Source: Clostridia bacterium (GTDB lineage: Bacteria; Bacillota; Clostridia; Oscillospirales; CAG-272). Taken from it: 6,560 bases of DNA. The stretch spans positions 1-6,560 of the forward strand of contig JAFYRH010000333.1 of NCBI GenBank assembly GCA_017559555.1, given 5' to 3'. Shown in pieces: positions 1 through 6,153 of the stretch; within the stretch, counting starts at the first letter, position 1; each line of letters starts with the position of its first letter. The notes beneath the pieces are model-generated. The model worked only from the letters and a program-made list of their open reading frames with translations. It was not told the DNA's origin and did not search any database. A program made the translations under genes and the position numbers.

Positions 1-28
1 CATCCTCGACGACCCGCAACCGAACGCA

Positions 29-64
29 TATCGTGCACAAAAACGGGCGATTCGTGAATCGCCC
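29..64. repeat. Short palindromic repeat, copy 1
   Basis: The core is a near-perfect palindrome: GGGCGATTC (45-53), a GT loop, then GAATCGCCC (56-64). The upstream part, TATCGTG at 29-35 followed by an 8-base variable/A-rich stretch, is shared in the same spacing with copy 2 at 266-301. The longest identical block between the copies is AAACGGGCGATTCGTGAA. Read on the minus strand, the hairpin is followed by GTTTTT, so it resembles an intrinsic terminator in that direction, although no minus-strand gene is seen just upstream of it. It looks like a small dispersed, non-coding repeat of the sort scattered between genes in Clostridia; that family assignment is inference. Confidence 0.72.
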
Positions 65-92
65 CTACGGAAAATATAAAAAATCATTGTAG

Positions 93-191
93 GGACCGGC
101 GTAGCGAAGCGGCGCGAGCGGAATGAATGACAGTCCGGTGGACTGTCAGAACGTGAGCGTGACCGAGTCGCAACGAGAACCCCGACGGTCC
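93..191. repeat. Compact module with inverted ends and internal hairpin
   Basis: The stretch begins GGACCG (93-98) and ends CGGTCC (186-191), which are exact inverted repeats. Near its middle is a perfect 9-bp hairpin, TGACAGTCC (128-136) and GGACTGTCA (140-148), with a GGT loop. The two flanks are GC-rich, with repeated GCGA/GAGCG-like words. No protein can be supported in it. It may be a miniature non-autonomous repeat or a structured RNA segment. The terminal inverted repeats are only 6 bp, and I see no target-site duplication, so mobility is not shown by this copy alone. Confidence 0.5.
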
Positions 192-223
192 AAAAAACAA
201 ACAAATTTTAGTGTGTAAAAATC

Positions 224-266
224 AACCGGTAGGGGAGTCCCTTGGGGCTCCCGAAAAGAAGCGGTT
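224..266. repeat. Nested hairpin between the two repeat copies
   Basis: GGGAGTCCC (233-241) and GGGGCTCCC (244-252) pair over nine positions with one G-U pair and a two-base TT loop. This is enclosed by a weaker outer pairing, AACCG (224-228) with CGGTT (262-266). It sits immediately before the second repeat copy and has no T-run directly after the inner stem on either strand, so I do not call it a terminator. It is probably part of the same non-coding repeat cluster. Confidence 0.5.
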
Positions 267-301
267 ATCGTGTGTGAAAACGGGCGATTCGTGAAGCGCC
301 C
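266..301. repeat. Short palindromic repeat, copy 2
   Basis: This is a second copy of the 29-64 element, offset by 237 bases and aligning without gaps. It has GGGCGATTC (282-290), GT, then GAAGCGCCC (293-301), which differs from copy 1 by one base in the right arm. Flanking bases change so that the outer stem extends by one pair (C281 with G302). It ends 15 bases before the -35 box of the DUF5662 promoter. On the minus strand the hairpin is followed by GTTTT. Confidence 0.7.
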
Positions 302-316
302 GCTTTGATTTTTGTA

Positions 317-345
317 TTGACTTTTTCCGCAAAATGTGCTATGAT
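317..345 (+). promoter_or_regulatory. Sigma-A type promoter for the DUF5662 gene
   Basis: TTGACT (317-322) and TATGAT (340-345) are separated by exactly 17 bases, each one mismatch from consensus. The expected transcription start is near 352, giving a short leader to the ATG at 375 with AAGGAG at 362-367. No operator or riboswitch is apparent in that short leader. Confidence 0.82.
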
Positions 346-374
346 ATAAAAACAAGAGAGAAAGGAGAGCCGCA

Positions 375-917
375 ATGTCCCATCCGTTTTTGCATTTTCG
401 CACCATTACGCGCCACCGCCATTGTGTCATTCGCCATTGCTTCCGTGCAGGCATCGGTTGGCAGGGGCTTTTTCACGACCTCTCCAAGTATTCTCCCACC
501 GAATTTATCCCCGGTGCGCGTTACTACCAAGGAACGCGAAGCCCCAACGAGCGCGAACGCGAAATTTACGGCTGCTCCTACGCGTGGATGCATCACAAGG
601 GGCGCAACCGCCACCACTTTGAATATTGGAACGACATCAATCCATCCACCAAGATGTACGAACCCGTTAAAATGCCCCTGCGATACGTCAAAGAAATGTT
701 CTGCGACCGCGTAGCGGCAAGCAAAATCTACCAAGGCAAAAACTATACCGACGAGCATCCCCTGGCATATTTTCAGCGCGGAAACGCGCGAAAGAAAATG
801 CACCCTGCCACCGCCGATCTCCTCGAAGAATGGCTTACACTCCTTGCCCAAAATGGAGAAAAAGAGGCTTTCAAGCACATCAAAAAGATAAAAAACGATG
901 CCAAATATGGCAAATAA
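375..917 (+). CDS. DUF5662 family protein
   Basis: Encodes a 180-residue soluble protein, the usual size for the DUF5662 family as I know it; its biochemical function is not established. The start is supported by AAGGAG (362-367) seven bases upstream and by the promoter at 317-345. Visible landmarks are an N-terminal His/Arg-rich segment (H14, H16, H21), the motif HDLSKYSPTEF at 34-44, a YGCSYAWMHHKGRNRHHFEYW stretch around 65-85 with two His pairs (H73-H74 and H80-H81), and a D111-R112 pair followed by a segment with a conserved look, AASKIYQGKNYTD (114-126). A His, His-Asp, His-His, Asp order is reminiscent of metal-dependent HD-type phosphohydrolases, but that is inference from motif order only. 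No signal peptide or membrane helix is seen. The C-terminus is Lys-rich. It is monocistronic, with a promoter just upstream and a hairpin terminator seven bases after the stop. Family members are sometimes labelled catalase in databases; nothing here supports that activity. Confidence 0.88.
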   Translation: MSHPFLHFRTITRHRHCVIRHCFRAGIGWQGLFHDLSKYSPTEFIPGARYYQGTRSPNEREREIYGCSYAWMHHKGRNRHHFEYWNDINPSTKMYEPVKMPLRYVKEMFCDRVAASKIYQGKNYTDEHPLAYFQRGNARKKMHPATADLLEEWLTLLAQNGEKEAFKHIKKIKNDAKYGK

Positions 918-923
918 AAAATG

Positions 924-954
924 ACGGACCGTCGAGGACGGTCCGTTTTCTTTT
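924..954. terminator. Bidirectional intrinsic terminator between convergent genes
   Basis: A perfect 10-bp stem, ACGGACCGTC (924-933) and GACGGTCCGT (937-946), encloses a GAG loop. On the plus strand it is followed by a T-rich run (TTTTCTTTT, 946-954), which serves the DUF5662 gene. On the minus strand it is followed by CATTTTTTA, which serves the lipoprotein gene. The plus-strand T-run overlaps the minus-strand stop codon at 953-955, so the two genes are very tightly packed at their 3' ends. Confidence 0.88.
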
Positions 955-3043
955 ATTCATTTTCATCGGTGGGGAGATACACGGTGTATTTCCAAGTTTC
1001 GCAATCGTATTTGTGCTTGCCGGAGAATTGGTCAAGCTTGGAAAGATAGATTTCCAGGGTGCCTGCCTCACAGTTTTCCAAAATGCAGAAGTTGGAGAGC
1101 TGTACCTTGTCACTCTCACCCGTGCGGCGTGTGTCGATGAGTACTTGACTGTTGCGAATTGCCAAGCCGGTTTCGGGATCGATTTCGATCATATAGAGGG
1201 GGAAACGAGGGTAAGCACCCTTGACTTCTTCCTTTGAGCAGGCATTGCCTATCCAATAAAGCTTGCTGTTGACCTCACTGTTTACCACTTGGCAAATAGA
1301 GGCAGGGGAATAAACGATTGTGCCATCCTCATAGCACCAAGGCTTAGGCTCGGAGAATGTTTTGCCGCCGTCCTCGGAGATGACGTAGTATTTGCAAGCG
1401 GGAGCATTGGGGTCAAGACGGTATGTCCAGCCCGAAACCTTATCGGTTGAGGTGCGGAAGATGCAAAGAATTCTTCCGCCGGAGAGTTCTGCAAACATCG
1501 GCTCCGAAAGTCCGCGTGTGGAGAGCGTATCGTCTATAATGACGGGCTCGGAATAGGTGATGTCATATTGTTCTGTATCCGCATTCCAAACACCGCGAGC
1601 AACCAAGAGTGCCCACGCGTGTCCAAGTCCACCTGAGGTGGGGAAGACCTCTTGCAAATCAAGACCTGCCATTTCGCAAGCTACGTTTACAGGAATGCAA
1701 AGATTGAACAAAATATCACCGTTTGAAAGGACGATCAAATCCGATCCGCGCGAAATATTGGTGGTCAAATAATCGGTTGTGCGGTAGGTTTCGCGACTGT
1801 AATCGGCACCTTCCTCGTATTTTACAAGAACGCGCTCAAGTGCGGTTCCGTCGAGGTTTTCGATCATCAAAAAGCTATGCATGGGGCGCGTATAGCCTGC
1901 CCAGTAGTGTGCTTCGGTTGCGGCATAGCCATCAATATAAATGAATTGACATTGTAGACTTACAAAGTGTCCAACTACGGGGTTGTAGACGTGTTGCGCG
2001 TTTTGATAACCGAGATTTTCATCAATTTCATCATTGCCGACCGGCTCGCGAGCGGGCAGAGGTTCACGAATCCATTCCGTCCAAGTTTTGCCGTTGTCGT
2101 AGCTAAAGCGATATTCACGGTAATCTGCGGTATCGTCTTGCGATTGGAATTCTTTTACTTCTTTGCGAACGGTTCCTTCAGCATCCAAATAATATTGCAA
2201 ACGCTTTTCGGCAACGCCCGTGCCTGTGGCAGGAACGATCAGTTCCTTTTCTACCAAAACCTCACATTTGGGAGGATTTGCAAATGCTACGATTTCATAA
2301 GCCGCTACTTCAAACAAACGCAGTTCCTTGCCACCGGTGGTGAGGGCAGAGTTGACCGCACCAAGCTTTGCTTTAAAAACGACGGTGTCACCAAGTTGAA
2401 TGGAGCCCTGCTCGTCATCTGTCAAATATCCACCTGCAATGCTGATATAAATACCCGGGGCAAAAGTTGCTCTTGCAAAACCGTCGAGATTGACCTGCTT
2501 GTCAAGGGTGAGCTGTACGTAATAATATTCGTTGCTATATTTGCCCTTATCGTAGGACATACCAATTTCAATCGCTTTTTCAGTGGGAATCAAAAGACTT
2601 GTTCCGCAAATCGCGCATGCATATTCATTACCCATAATGTGTTCATGTTCCTCGGGAGTGGTTTCTTCAGGAGTGGTTTCTTCGGGAGTGGTTTCCTCGG
2701 GAGTGGTTTCCTCAGGAGTAGTTACTTCGGGAGTAGTTTTCTCAGGAGTGGTTTCTTCGGGAGTAGTTTCCTCAGGAGTGGTTACTTCGGGAGTGGTTTC
2801 CTCAGGAGTGGTTTTCTCGGGAGTAGTTACTTCGGGAGTGGTTTCTTCGGGAGTAGTTACTTCAGGAGTGGTTTCTTCAGGAGTGGTTTCTTCGGGGGTG
2901 GAGTCAAGCGTGGTTTGTTTTTCTTCGGATGCCAAAGTAGTGGTATCCTCGTTGTTATTTTTGATGTTGCAAGCGGTCAGGCAAAAAGCAAAGCCAAGCA
3001 AGAGCAAAACGATACAAAGCATTTGGAGAAAAACTTTTTTCAT
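953..3043 (-). CDS. Surface lipoprotein with TTPE-repeat stalk and BNR/Asp-box (sialidase-like) domain
   Basis: Predicted 696-residue exported lipoprotein. The chosen start (ATG at 3041-3043) lies six bases after AAGGAG (3050-3055); an ATG 15 bases upstream would place that site inside the gene. Residues 1-25 form a lipoprotein signal peptide: MKK, a Leu-rich core and lipobox LTAC, with C25 as the lipid-attachment site. A short linker leads to STPEE and then sixteen TTPE[E/V/K] pentads (53-132), a likely extended cell-wall-spanning stalk. HEH plus a CAIC pair (143-146) follows, then a beta-rich segment (about 148-254) that resembles small OB-fold-like modules (weak inference). The rest has two Asp-box motifs, SYDNGKTW (314-321) and SEDGGKTF (556-563), typical of BNR/sialidase-type beta-propellers. 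I cannot find a clear FRIP motif or a full catalytic set, so glycan hydrolysis, glycan binding and plain scaffolding all remain possible. It is a single-gene unit with its own promoter and a shared terminator. Confidence 0.83.
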   Translation of the reverse strand: MKKVFLQMLCIVLLLLGFAFCLTACNIKNNNEDTTTLASEEKQTTLDSTPEETTPEETTPEVTTPEETTPEVTTPEKTTPEETTPEVTTPEETTPEETTPEKTTPEVTTPEETTPEETTPEETTPEETTPEEHEHIMGNEYACAICGTSLLIPTEKAIEIGMSYDKGKYSNEYYYVQLTLDKQVNLDGFARATFAPGIYISIAGGYLTDDEQGSIQLGDTVVFKAKLGAVNSALTTGGKELRLFEVAAYEIVAFANPPKCEVLVEKELIVPATGTGVAEKRLQYYLDAEGTVRKEVKEFQSQDDTADYREYRFSYDNGKTWTEWIREPLPAREPVGNDEIDENLGYQNAQHVYNPVVGHFVSLQCQFIYIDGYAATEAHYWAGYTRPMHSFLMIENLDGTALERVLVKYEEGADYSRETYRTTDYLTTNISRGSDLIVLSNGDILFNLCIPVNVACEMAGLDLQEVFPTSGGLGHAWALLVARGVWNADTEQYDITYSEPVIIDDTLSTRGLSEPMFAELSGGRILCIFRTSTDKVSGWTYRLDPNAPACKYYVISEDGGKTFSEPKPWCYEDGTIVYSPASICQVVNSEVNSKLYWIGNACSKEEVKGAYPRFPLYMIEIDPETGLAIRNSQVLIDTRRTGESDKVQLSNFCILENCEAGTLEIYLSKLDQFSGKHKYDCETWKYTVYLPTDENE
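2648..2902 (-). repeat. In-frame 15-bp minisatellite encoding TTPE[E/V/K]
   Basis: Seventeen consecutive 15-bp units, one degenerate (STPEE) and sixteen TTPE followed by Glu, Val or Lys. On the plus strand the shared core is GGAGTRGTT. Units differ mainly at the fifth residue and at synonymous third positions. The last five pentads before the HEH segment (nearest base 2648) are all TTPEE, while the interior mixes V and K. Because the unit is a multiple of three, gain or loss of units keeps the frame. The tract lies between the lipobox and the globular part, consistent with a length-variable stalk. Confidence 0.95.
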
Positions 3044-3049
3044 AGTGGG

Positions 3050-3055
3050 CTCCTT
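3050..3055 (-). promoter_or_regulatory. Ribosome-binding site deciding the lipoprotein start
   Basis: AAGGAG on the minus strand, with a six-base spacer to the ATG at 3043. It falls inside the longer frame that would begin at 3058, so it favours the internal start. The resulting protein begins MKKVFLQM, a normal lipoprotein signal peptide beginning. Confidence 0.85.
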
Positions 3056-3073
3056 CATTTGTTTTATAAGTCA

Positions 3074-3102
3074 ATTATACTATACGTCATACCAAAAGTC
3101 AA
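3074..3102 (-). promoter_or_regulatory. Strong sigma-A type promoter for the lipoprotein gene
   Basis: On the minus strand TTGACT (3102-3097) is followed after exactly 17 bases by a perfect TATAAT (3079-3074). The expected start of transcription is near 3067, leaving a short leader that contains the AAGGAG site. The -35 box lies only nine bases downstream of the terminator of the preceding minus-strand gene, so the lipoprotein is probably transcribed independently. Confidence 0.87.
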
Positions 3103-3110
3103 TAAAATTC

Positions 3111-3165
3111 AAAAAAACGTTGCGGAAAACTTCTTTTGAGTTGGGAAGTTTTCACACAACGTTTT
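3111..3165 (-). terminator. Intrinsic terminator of the small membrane protein gene
   Basis: A long hairpin: outer arms AAAACGTTG (3114-3122) and CAACGTTTT (3157-3165), a small internal loop, then inner arms GAAAACTTC (3125-3133) and GAAGTTTTC (3145-3153) around an 11-base loop. In the minus-strand direction the final arm runs into a seven-T tract (3117-3111). It starts six bases after the stop codon of the gene at 3171-3587. Confidence 0.85.
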
Positions 3166-3170
3166 AAAAA

Positions 3171-3587
3171 TTACGTTTCTTTTTCAATTCTATCCTTGCA
3201 GCGTGTGCAAATGACCACGATCGATCCTTTACCCTTGGGAACGCGGAGAACCGCTTTACACTTCTTACATTTAAAATAAACGTGCGTTTTGCGGTCGCGC
3301 CATTTGTTGCGTTGAAGCTTGAAGAAGTTGGCAATCGGCTTTTTGATCTTCAAATATCTGTCAAGCTCTTGTCTGCGCTTGTAAAGCTTGCGCGAAAAAG
3401 AACGCCAAAGCGACCAAATCATCACAGCCAACGCCAAAAAATATACCAATCTTAAATTCGGGAGCCACGAGATGACCATCAAAACAAGTGCCGAAATCAT
3501 TAAGAATTTTGATAATTCGTCAGTCCCGTAACGACCGTACATAAACGCTGACATTTTGTATGCAAATCTTTGCAAAAAATTACGCAT
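3171..3587 (-). CDS. Small membrane protein with C-terminal zinc ribbon
   Basis: Predicted 138-residue protein of unknown function. It has two likely membrane helices (about 28-45 and 47-64) joined by a tight turn, a strongly basic segment (65-100) that should lie in the cytoplasm, and a C-terminal zinc-ribbon-like fold with CKKC (107-110) and CTRC (127-130). The start MRNFLQRF is chosen because the first ATG of the open frame (3656) lies upstream of the predicted -10 box. AAAGGTG (3599-3605) lies 11 bases before the chosen ATG, a slightly long spacing. ATGs at 3617 and 3608 are downstream of the predicted transcription start but lack a good ribosome-binding site, so a slightly longer protein is possible. 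Similar two-helix/zinc-ribbon proteins of unknown role occur in Clostridia; RNA or nucleic-acid contact through the basic ribbon is conceivable but unproven. Confidence 0.75.
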   Translation of the reverse strand: MRNFLQRFAYKMSAFMYGRYGTDELSKFLMISALVLMVISWLPNLRLVYFLALAVMIWSLWRSFSRKLYKRRQELDRYLKIKKPIANFFKLQRNKWRDRKTHVYFKCKKCKAVLRVPKGKGSIVVICTRCKDRIEKET

Positions 3588-3635
3588 AATAGGGATCACA
3601 CCTTTCATCAAATGCATTCTTACCACTTTTTCACC

Positions 3636-3644
3636 ATTATAACA
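3636..3644 (-). promoter_or_regulatory. Extended -10 promoter for the small membrane protein gene
   Basis: On the minus strand TGT (3644-3642) directly precedes TATAAT (3641-3636), giving an extended -10 of the form TGnTATAAT. No convincing -35 hexamer lies 16 to 18 bases upstream, which is acceptable for this promoter class. The predicted start near 3629 lies about 40 bases before the chosen ATG at 3587 and rules out the most upstream ATG. Confidence 0.65.
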
Positions 3645-3687
3645 CACAAATAGCAAACAATGGAGAATTTTGTGTGAACAATAGCTG

Positions 3688-3722
3688 AAAAAATCGGGAA
3701 GCGAACGTTTTGCTCGCTTCCC
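3688..3722 (-). terminator. Intrinsic terminator of the pheS-pheT operon
   Basis: On the plus strand GGGAAGCGA (3696-3704) and TCGCTTCCC (3714-3722) form a perfect 9-bp stem with a 9-base loop. In the minus-strand direction the stem is followed by GATTTTTT. It begins 15 bases after the pheT stop codon and separates the operon from the next minus-strand gene. Confidence 0.9.
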
Positions 3723-3737
3723 AAATTGTTTATTTGA

Positions 3738-6140
3738 TTAGTTTCTGAGCTCCAGACCCATTTTGAACTTGAGGTCATTGAGAATCTTCTTGGAAACCTT
3801 ATCCGCTTCGTCAACGGTGAGAGTGCGGTCCGACGCGCGAAGAGTTACGCGCAATGATACCGACTTTTTACCCTCGCCAACTTGAGGACCGCGGTAAATA
3901 TCGAACAGAGCAACGCTTTCAACAAGCTTGCCGCCTGCCTTTGCCATAACGCCTTCAATTGCACCAACTTCCATATCTTCGTCGCAAACAAAGGAGAAGT
4001 CACGGGTAGTTGCGGGGTACTTGGGCAGAGGCTTGTAAGCCTTTTTGGTATTTGCGTTTGCAAAAATCTCGTCAAATGCAAGCTCTGCAACGTAAACGGG
4101 AGCGCTCATACCGTAGTTTTCAGCCATCAGAGGATGAGCCTGACCAAAGATGCCAAGGCAAACGCCATTCTCAGCGGTGATGGTTGCGCATCTGCCGGGG
4201 TGGTAAGAAGGATTGGTAGCGCAAGAGGTGTAGGTTACGCTCTTAATACCTGCAAGTGCAAGAATGTTCTCGCAAACGCCCTTGAGTGCATAGAAATCGG
4301 TGTTGCCGTAAGCACCAATGGTGAGAACGCGCTTTTCATCGGGAAGCTCGTTGGAAGCCTCGTGAGGCAGATAAATAGAAGCAATTTCAAACAGACGAAC
4401 GTTTTCGTTGTTGAAGTTATAGTTACGTGCAACGGTCTCCATCATAGAGGGGAGAGCGGTGGTACGCATAACGCTGGTGTCCTCGCCAAGAGGATTGGAG
4501 ATAACAACCGAGCGACGCAGAGCGCTATCCTGTGCCATGCGAATCTTATCGTAATATTTGGGGCTGATGAAGGAGAAGGTGTGAATTTGAGAAAGACCCA
4601 TGCCAACGAGAGCCGCTTCGGTATCAAGCTCAAACACTTGCTTTTCGGTGCGGCCGCCAAGAGTGGTTTCAGCGTTCATATAAGAAGCCTCAATCTTGTC
4701 GTAGCCGTAAATGCGGCAAACTTCCTCAGCAATGTCGTTCATGCAACCAAGGTCAGCACGGAAGGAAGGAACCACAATCTTGCCGTCCTCAATTTTGCAA
4801 CCAAGACCGGTCAAGGTGTTAACCATGTGCTCCTCAGGAATGTTCATGCCAAGGAACTCATTGTATCTTGCGGGAGTAAAGGGAAGAACAACAGTCTCGT
4901 TCTTAGTGGGGTAAACGTCAATAATACCGTCAACAACCTCACCTGCACCAAGGAGCTCTACGAGCTCGCAAGCTCTCTCAAGACCTGCCATGCAGTTCTC
5001 GGGATCAAGACCCTTTTCAAAGCGTGCAGAGGATTCGGTACGCATACCGTTCTTCTTAGCAGTAACTCTTACAGAAGCGCCGTTGAAGCAAGCGGACTCG
5101 AATACAACAGTTGCGGTGTTTTCGGTAATTTCGGAGTTTGCACCACCCATAACGCCTGCCAAGGCACATGCCTTTTTGCTATCGGCAATAACGAGCATAG
5201 AAGAATCGAGAGTGTGATCGATATCGTCAAGAGATTTGAAAGATTCACCGTCAGCTGCGCGACGAACGTCGATTTGAGCACCTTCGAGTTGGGTGTAATC
5301 GAACGCGTGCATAGGTTGACCGTACTCGAGCATTACATAGTTGGTAATATCAACGATGTTGTTGATGGGGCGAACGCCCGATGCGCGCAGACGCATACGC
5401 ATCCAAAGGGGAGAGGGAGCGATCTTTACGTTCTTAACCACTCTTGCCGCATAGCGGTAGCAGAGGTCGGGAGCGGAGATGCCAACCGAAAGATAATTTT
5501 CAATCTTATCGCCGTCGCCACAACCCTTTACAACGGGGGTGGAGAGCTTGAGCTCACGGTCAAAGGAAACGGCAGTTTCGCGTGCAAGACCGATCACAGA
5601 AAGACAATCGGGACGGTTGGATGTGATTTCAAATTCTACGCAAGTGTCGTTGAGAAGGAGAACGTCGCGAATGTCAGCGCCAAGCTTATCAGCACAGTCT
5701 TCATCAAGGATGAGAATGCCGTTTTCTTCCTTGCCGGGACATTCGTGGGAGGTCAGCTTCAATTCACCCATAGAGCAGAGCATACCAAAGGAGTCAACAC
5801 CGCGGAGCTTGCCGGCTTTGATGGTGATGTCGCCGGGGAGCTTTGCAACGGGGAGCGCTGCGGGAACGAGTGCGCCAACAAATACGTTTTGTGCACCGGT
5901 TACAATTTGAATATCGGATCCCTTGTCACCTGCATCAAGCTTGCAGATCCACAAATGGTCGGAGTCGGGGTGCTTTTCCATAGCGGTGACCTTTGCCACA
6001 ACTACGTTTTCGATATCTTCGCCAAGAACCTCAAAACCTTCTACTTTAGAGCCGGTAATGGTCAGGCGATCGCTGTATTCTTTATTTCCAATGTCGCTTA
6101 CGTCAACGAAATCAGAAAGCCAATTTCTTGAAAGATTCAT
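3738..6140 (-). CDS. pheT: Phenylalanine--tRNA ligase beta subunit
   Basis: Complete 800-residue PheT, close to the usual bacterial length of about 800. With PheS it forms the cytosolic (alpha-beta)2 enzyme that charges tRNA-Phe using ATP; the beta subunit binds tRNA and edits misacylated Tyr-tRNA-Phe. Domains in order: an EMAP/Trbp-type tRNA-binding domain (about 40-155, with HPDSDHL at 57-63), TSNRPDCLSVIGLARE (173-188), the B3/B4 editing domain with YGQPMHAFD (273-281; H278 is the likely editing His) and VFESA (346-350; E348 likely the conserved Glu), RTESSARFEKGLDP (367-380), B5 (about 415-485), a catalytically inactive synthetase-like core (about 490-690), and a C-terminal FDX-ACB anticodon-binding domain (about 705-799). 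No key element looks lost. The start is fixed by AGGAGGT five bases upstream. It is translated from the same message as pheS, 13 bases away. Any T-box or attenuator control would lie upstream of pheS, outside the window. Confidence 0.98.
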   Translation of the reverse strand: MNLSRNWLSDFVDVSDIGNKEYSDRLTITGSKVEGFEVLGEDIENVVVAKVTAMEKHPDSDHLWICKLDAGDKGSDIQIVTGAQNVFVGALVPAALPVAKLPGDITIKAGKLRGVDSFGMLCSMGELKLTSHECPGKEENGILILDEDCADKLGADIRDVLLLNDTCVEFEITSNRPDCLSVIGLARETAVSFDRELKLSTPVVKGCGDGDKIENYLSVGISAPDLCYRYAARVVKNVKIAPSPLWMRMRLRASGVRPINNIVDITNYVMLEYGQPMHAFDYTQLEGAQIDVRRAADGESFKSLDDIDHTLDSSMLVIADSKKACALAGVMGGANSEITENTATVVFESACFNGASVRVTAKKNGMRTESSARFEKGLDPENCMAGLERACELVELLGAGEVVDGIIDVYPTKNETVVLPFTPARYNEFLGMNIPEEHMVNTLTGLGCKIEDGKIVVPSFRADLGCMNDIAEEVCRIYGYDKIEASYMNAETTLGGRTEKQVFELDTEAALVGMGLSQIHTFSFISPKYYDKIRMAQDSALRRSVVISNPLGEDTSVMRTTALPSMMETVARNYNFNNENVRLFEIASIYLPHEASNELPDEKRVLTIGAYGNTDFYALKGVCENILALAGIKSVTYTSCATNPSYHPGRCATITAENGVCLGIFGQAHPLMAENYGMSAPVYVAELAFDEIFANANTKKAYKPLPKYPATTRDFSFVCDEDMEVGAIEGVMAKAGGKLVESVALFDIYRGPQVGEGKKSVSLRVTLRASDRTLTVDEADKVSKKILNDLKFKMGLELRN

Positions 6141-6145
6141 AGTTT

Positions 6146-6152
6146 ACCTCCT
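6146..6152 (-). promoter_or_regulatory. pheT ribosome-binding site
   Basis: AGGAGGT on the minus strand, near-ideal complementarity to the 16S 3' end, with five bases to the pheT ATG. It lies entirely within the 13-base gap after the pheS stop, so ribosomes finishing pheS may reinitiate at pheT, helping balanced subunit synthesis. Confidence 0.9.
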
Positions 6153-6153
6153 A

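Noticed and set aside
1..79. Open reading from the left edge (ILDDPQPNAYRAQ...) ending at a TAA near 79, possibly the tail of an upstream gene
   Set aside because: It is too short to identify and it runs through the palindromic repeat; other frames are also open for similar lengths.
146..454. Minus-strand 102-residue open frame
   Set aside because: It spans the repeat cluster, the DUF5662 promoter and the start of that gene, and has no protein-like features.
334..878. Alternative frames on both strands over the DUF5662 gene
   Set aside because: They overlap a gene with clear promoter, ribosome-binding site, family motifs and terminator, and their translations show no recognisable features.
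2648..2902. Possible CRISPR array
   Set aside because: The 15-bp units are directly adjacent with no spacers and encode an in-frame pentapeptide repeat.
3044..3058. Upstream ATG adding MKEPT to the lipoprotein
   Set aside because: The best ribosome-binding site lies within these codons and is ideally spaced for the ATG at 3043.
1967..3167. Two plus-strand open frames with GSGFLRS-like and SGVVS-like repeats
   Set aside because: They are other readings of the 15-bp TTPE-coding repeat and its flanks. The minus-strand reading has a promoter, ribosome-binding site, lipobox and Asp-boxes, so it is the real gene.
3882..6131. Long plus-strand open frame (about 749 residues) opposite pheT
   Set aside because: It is fully antisense to a complete, canonical PheT; I recognise no motif in the translation and no convincing start signals.
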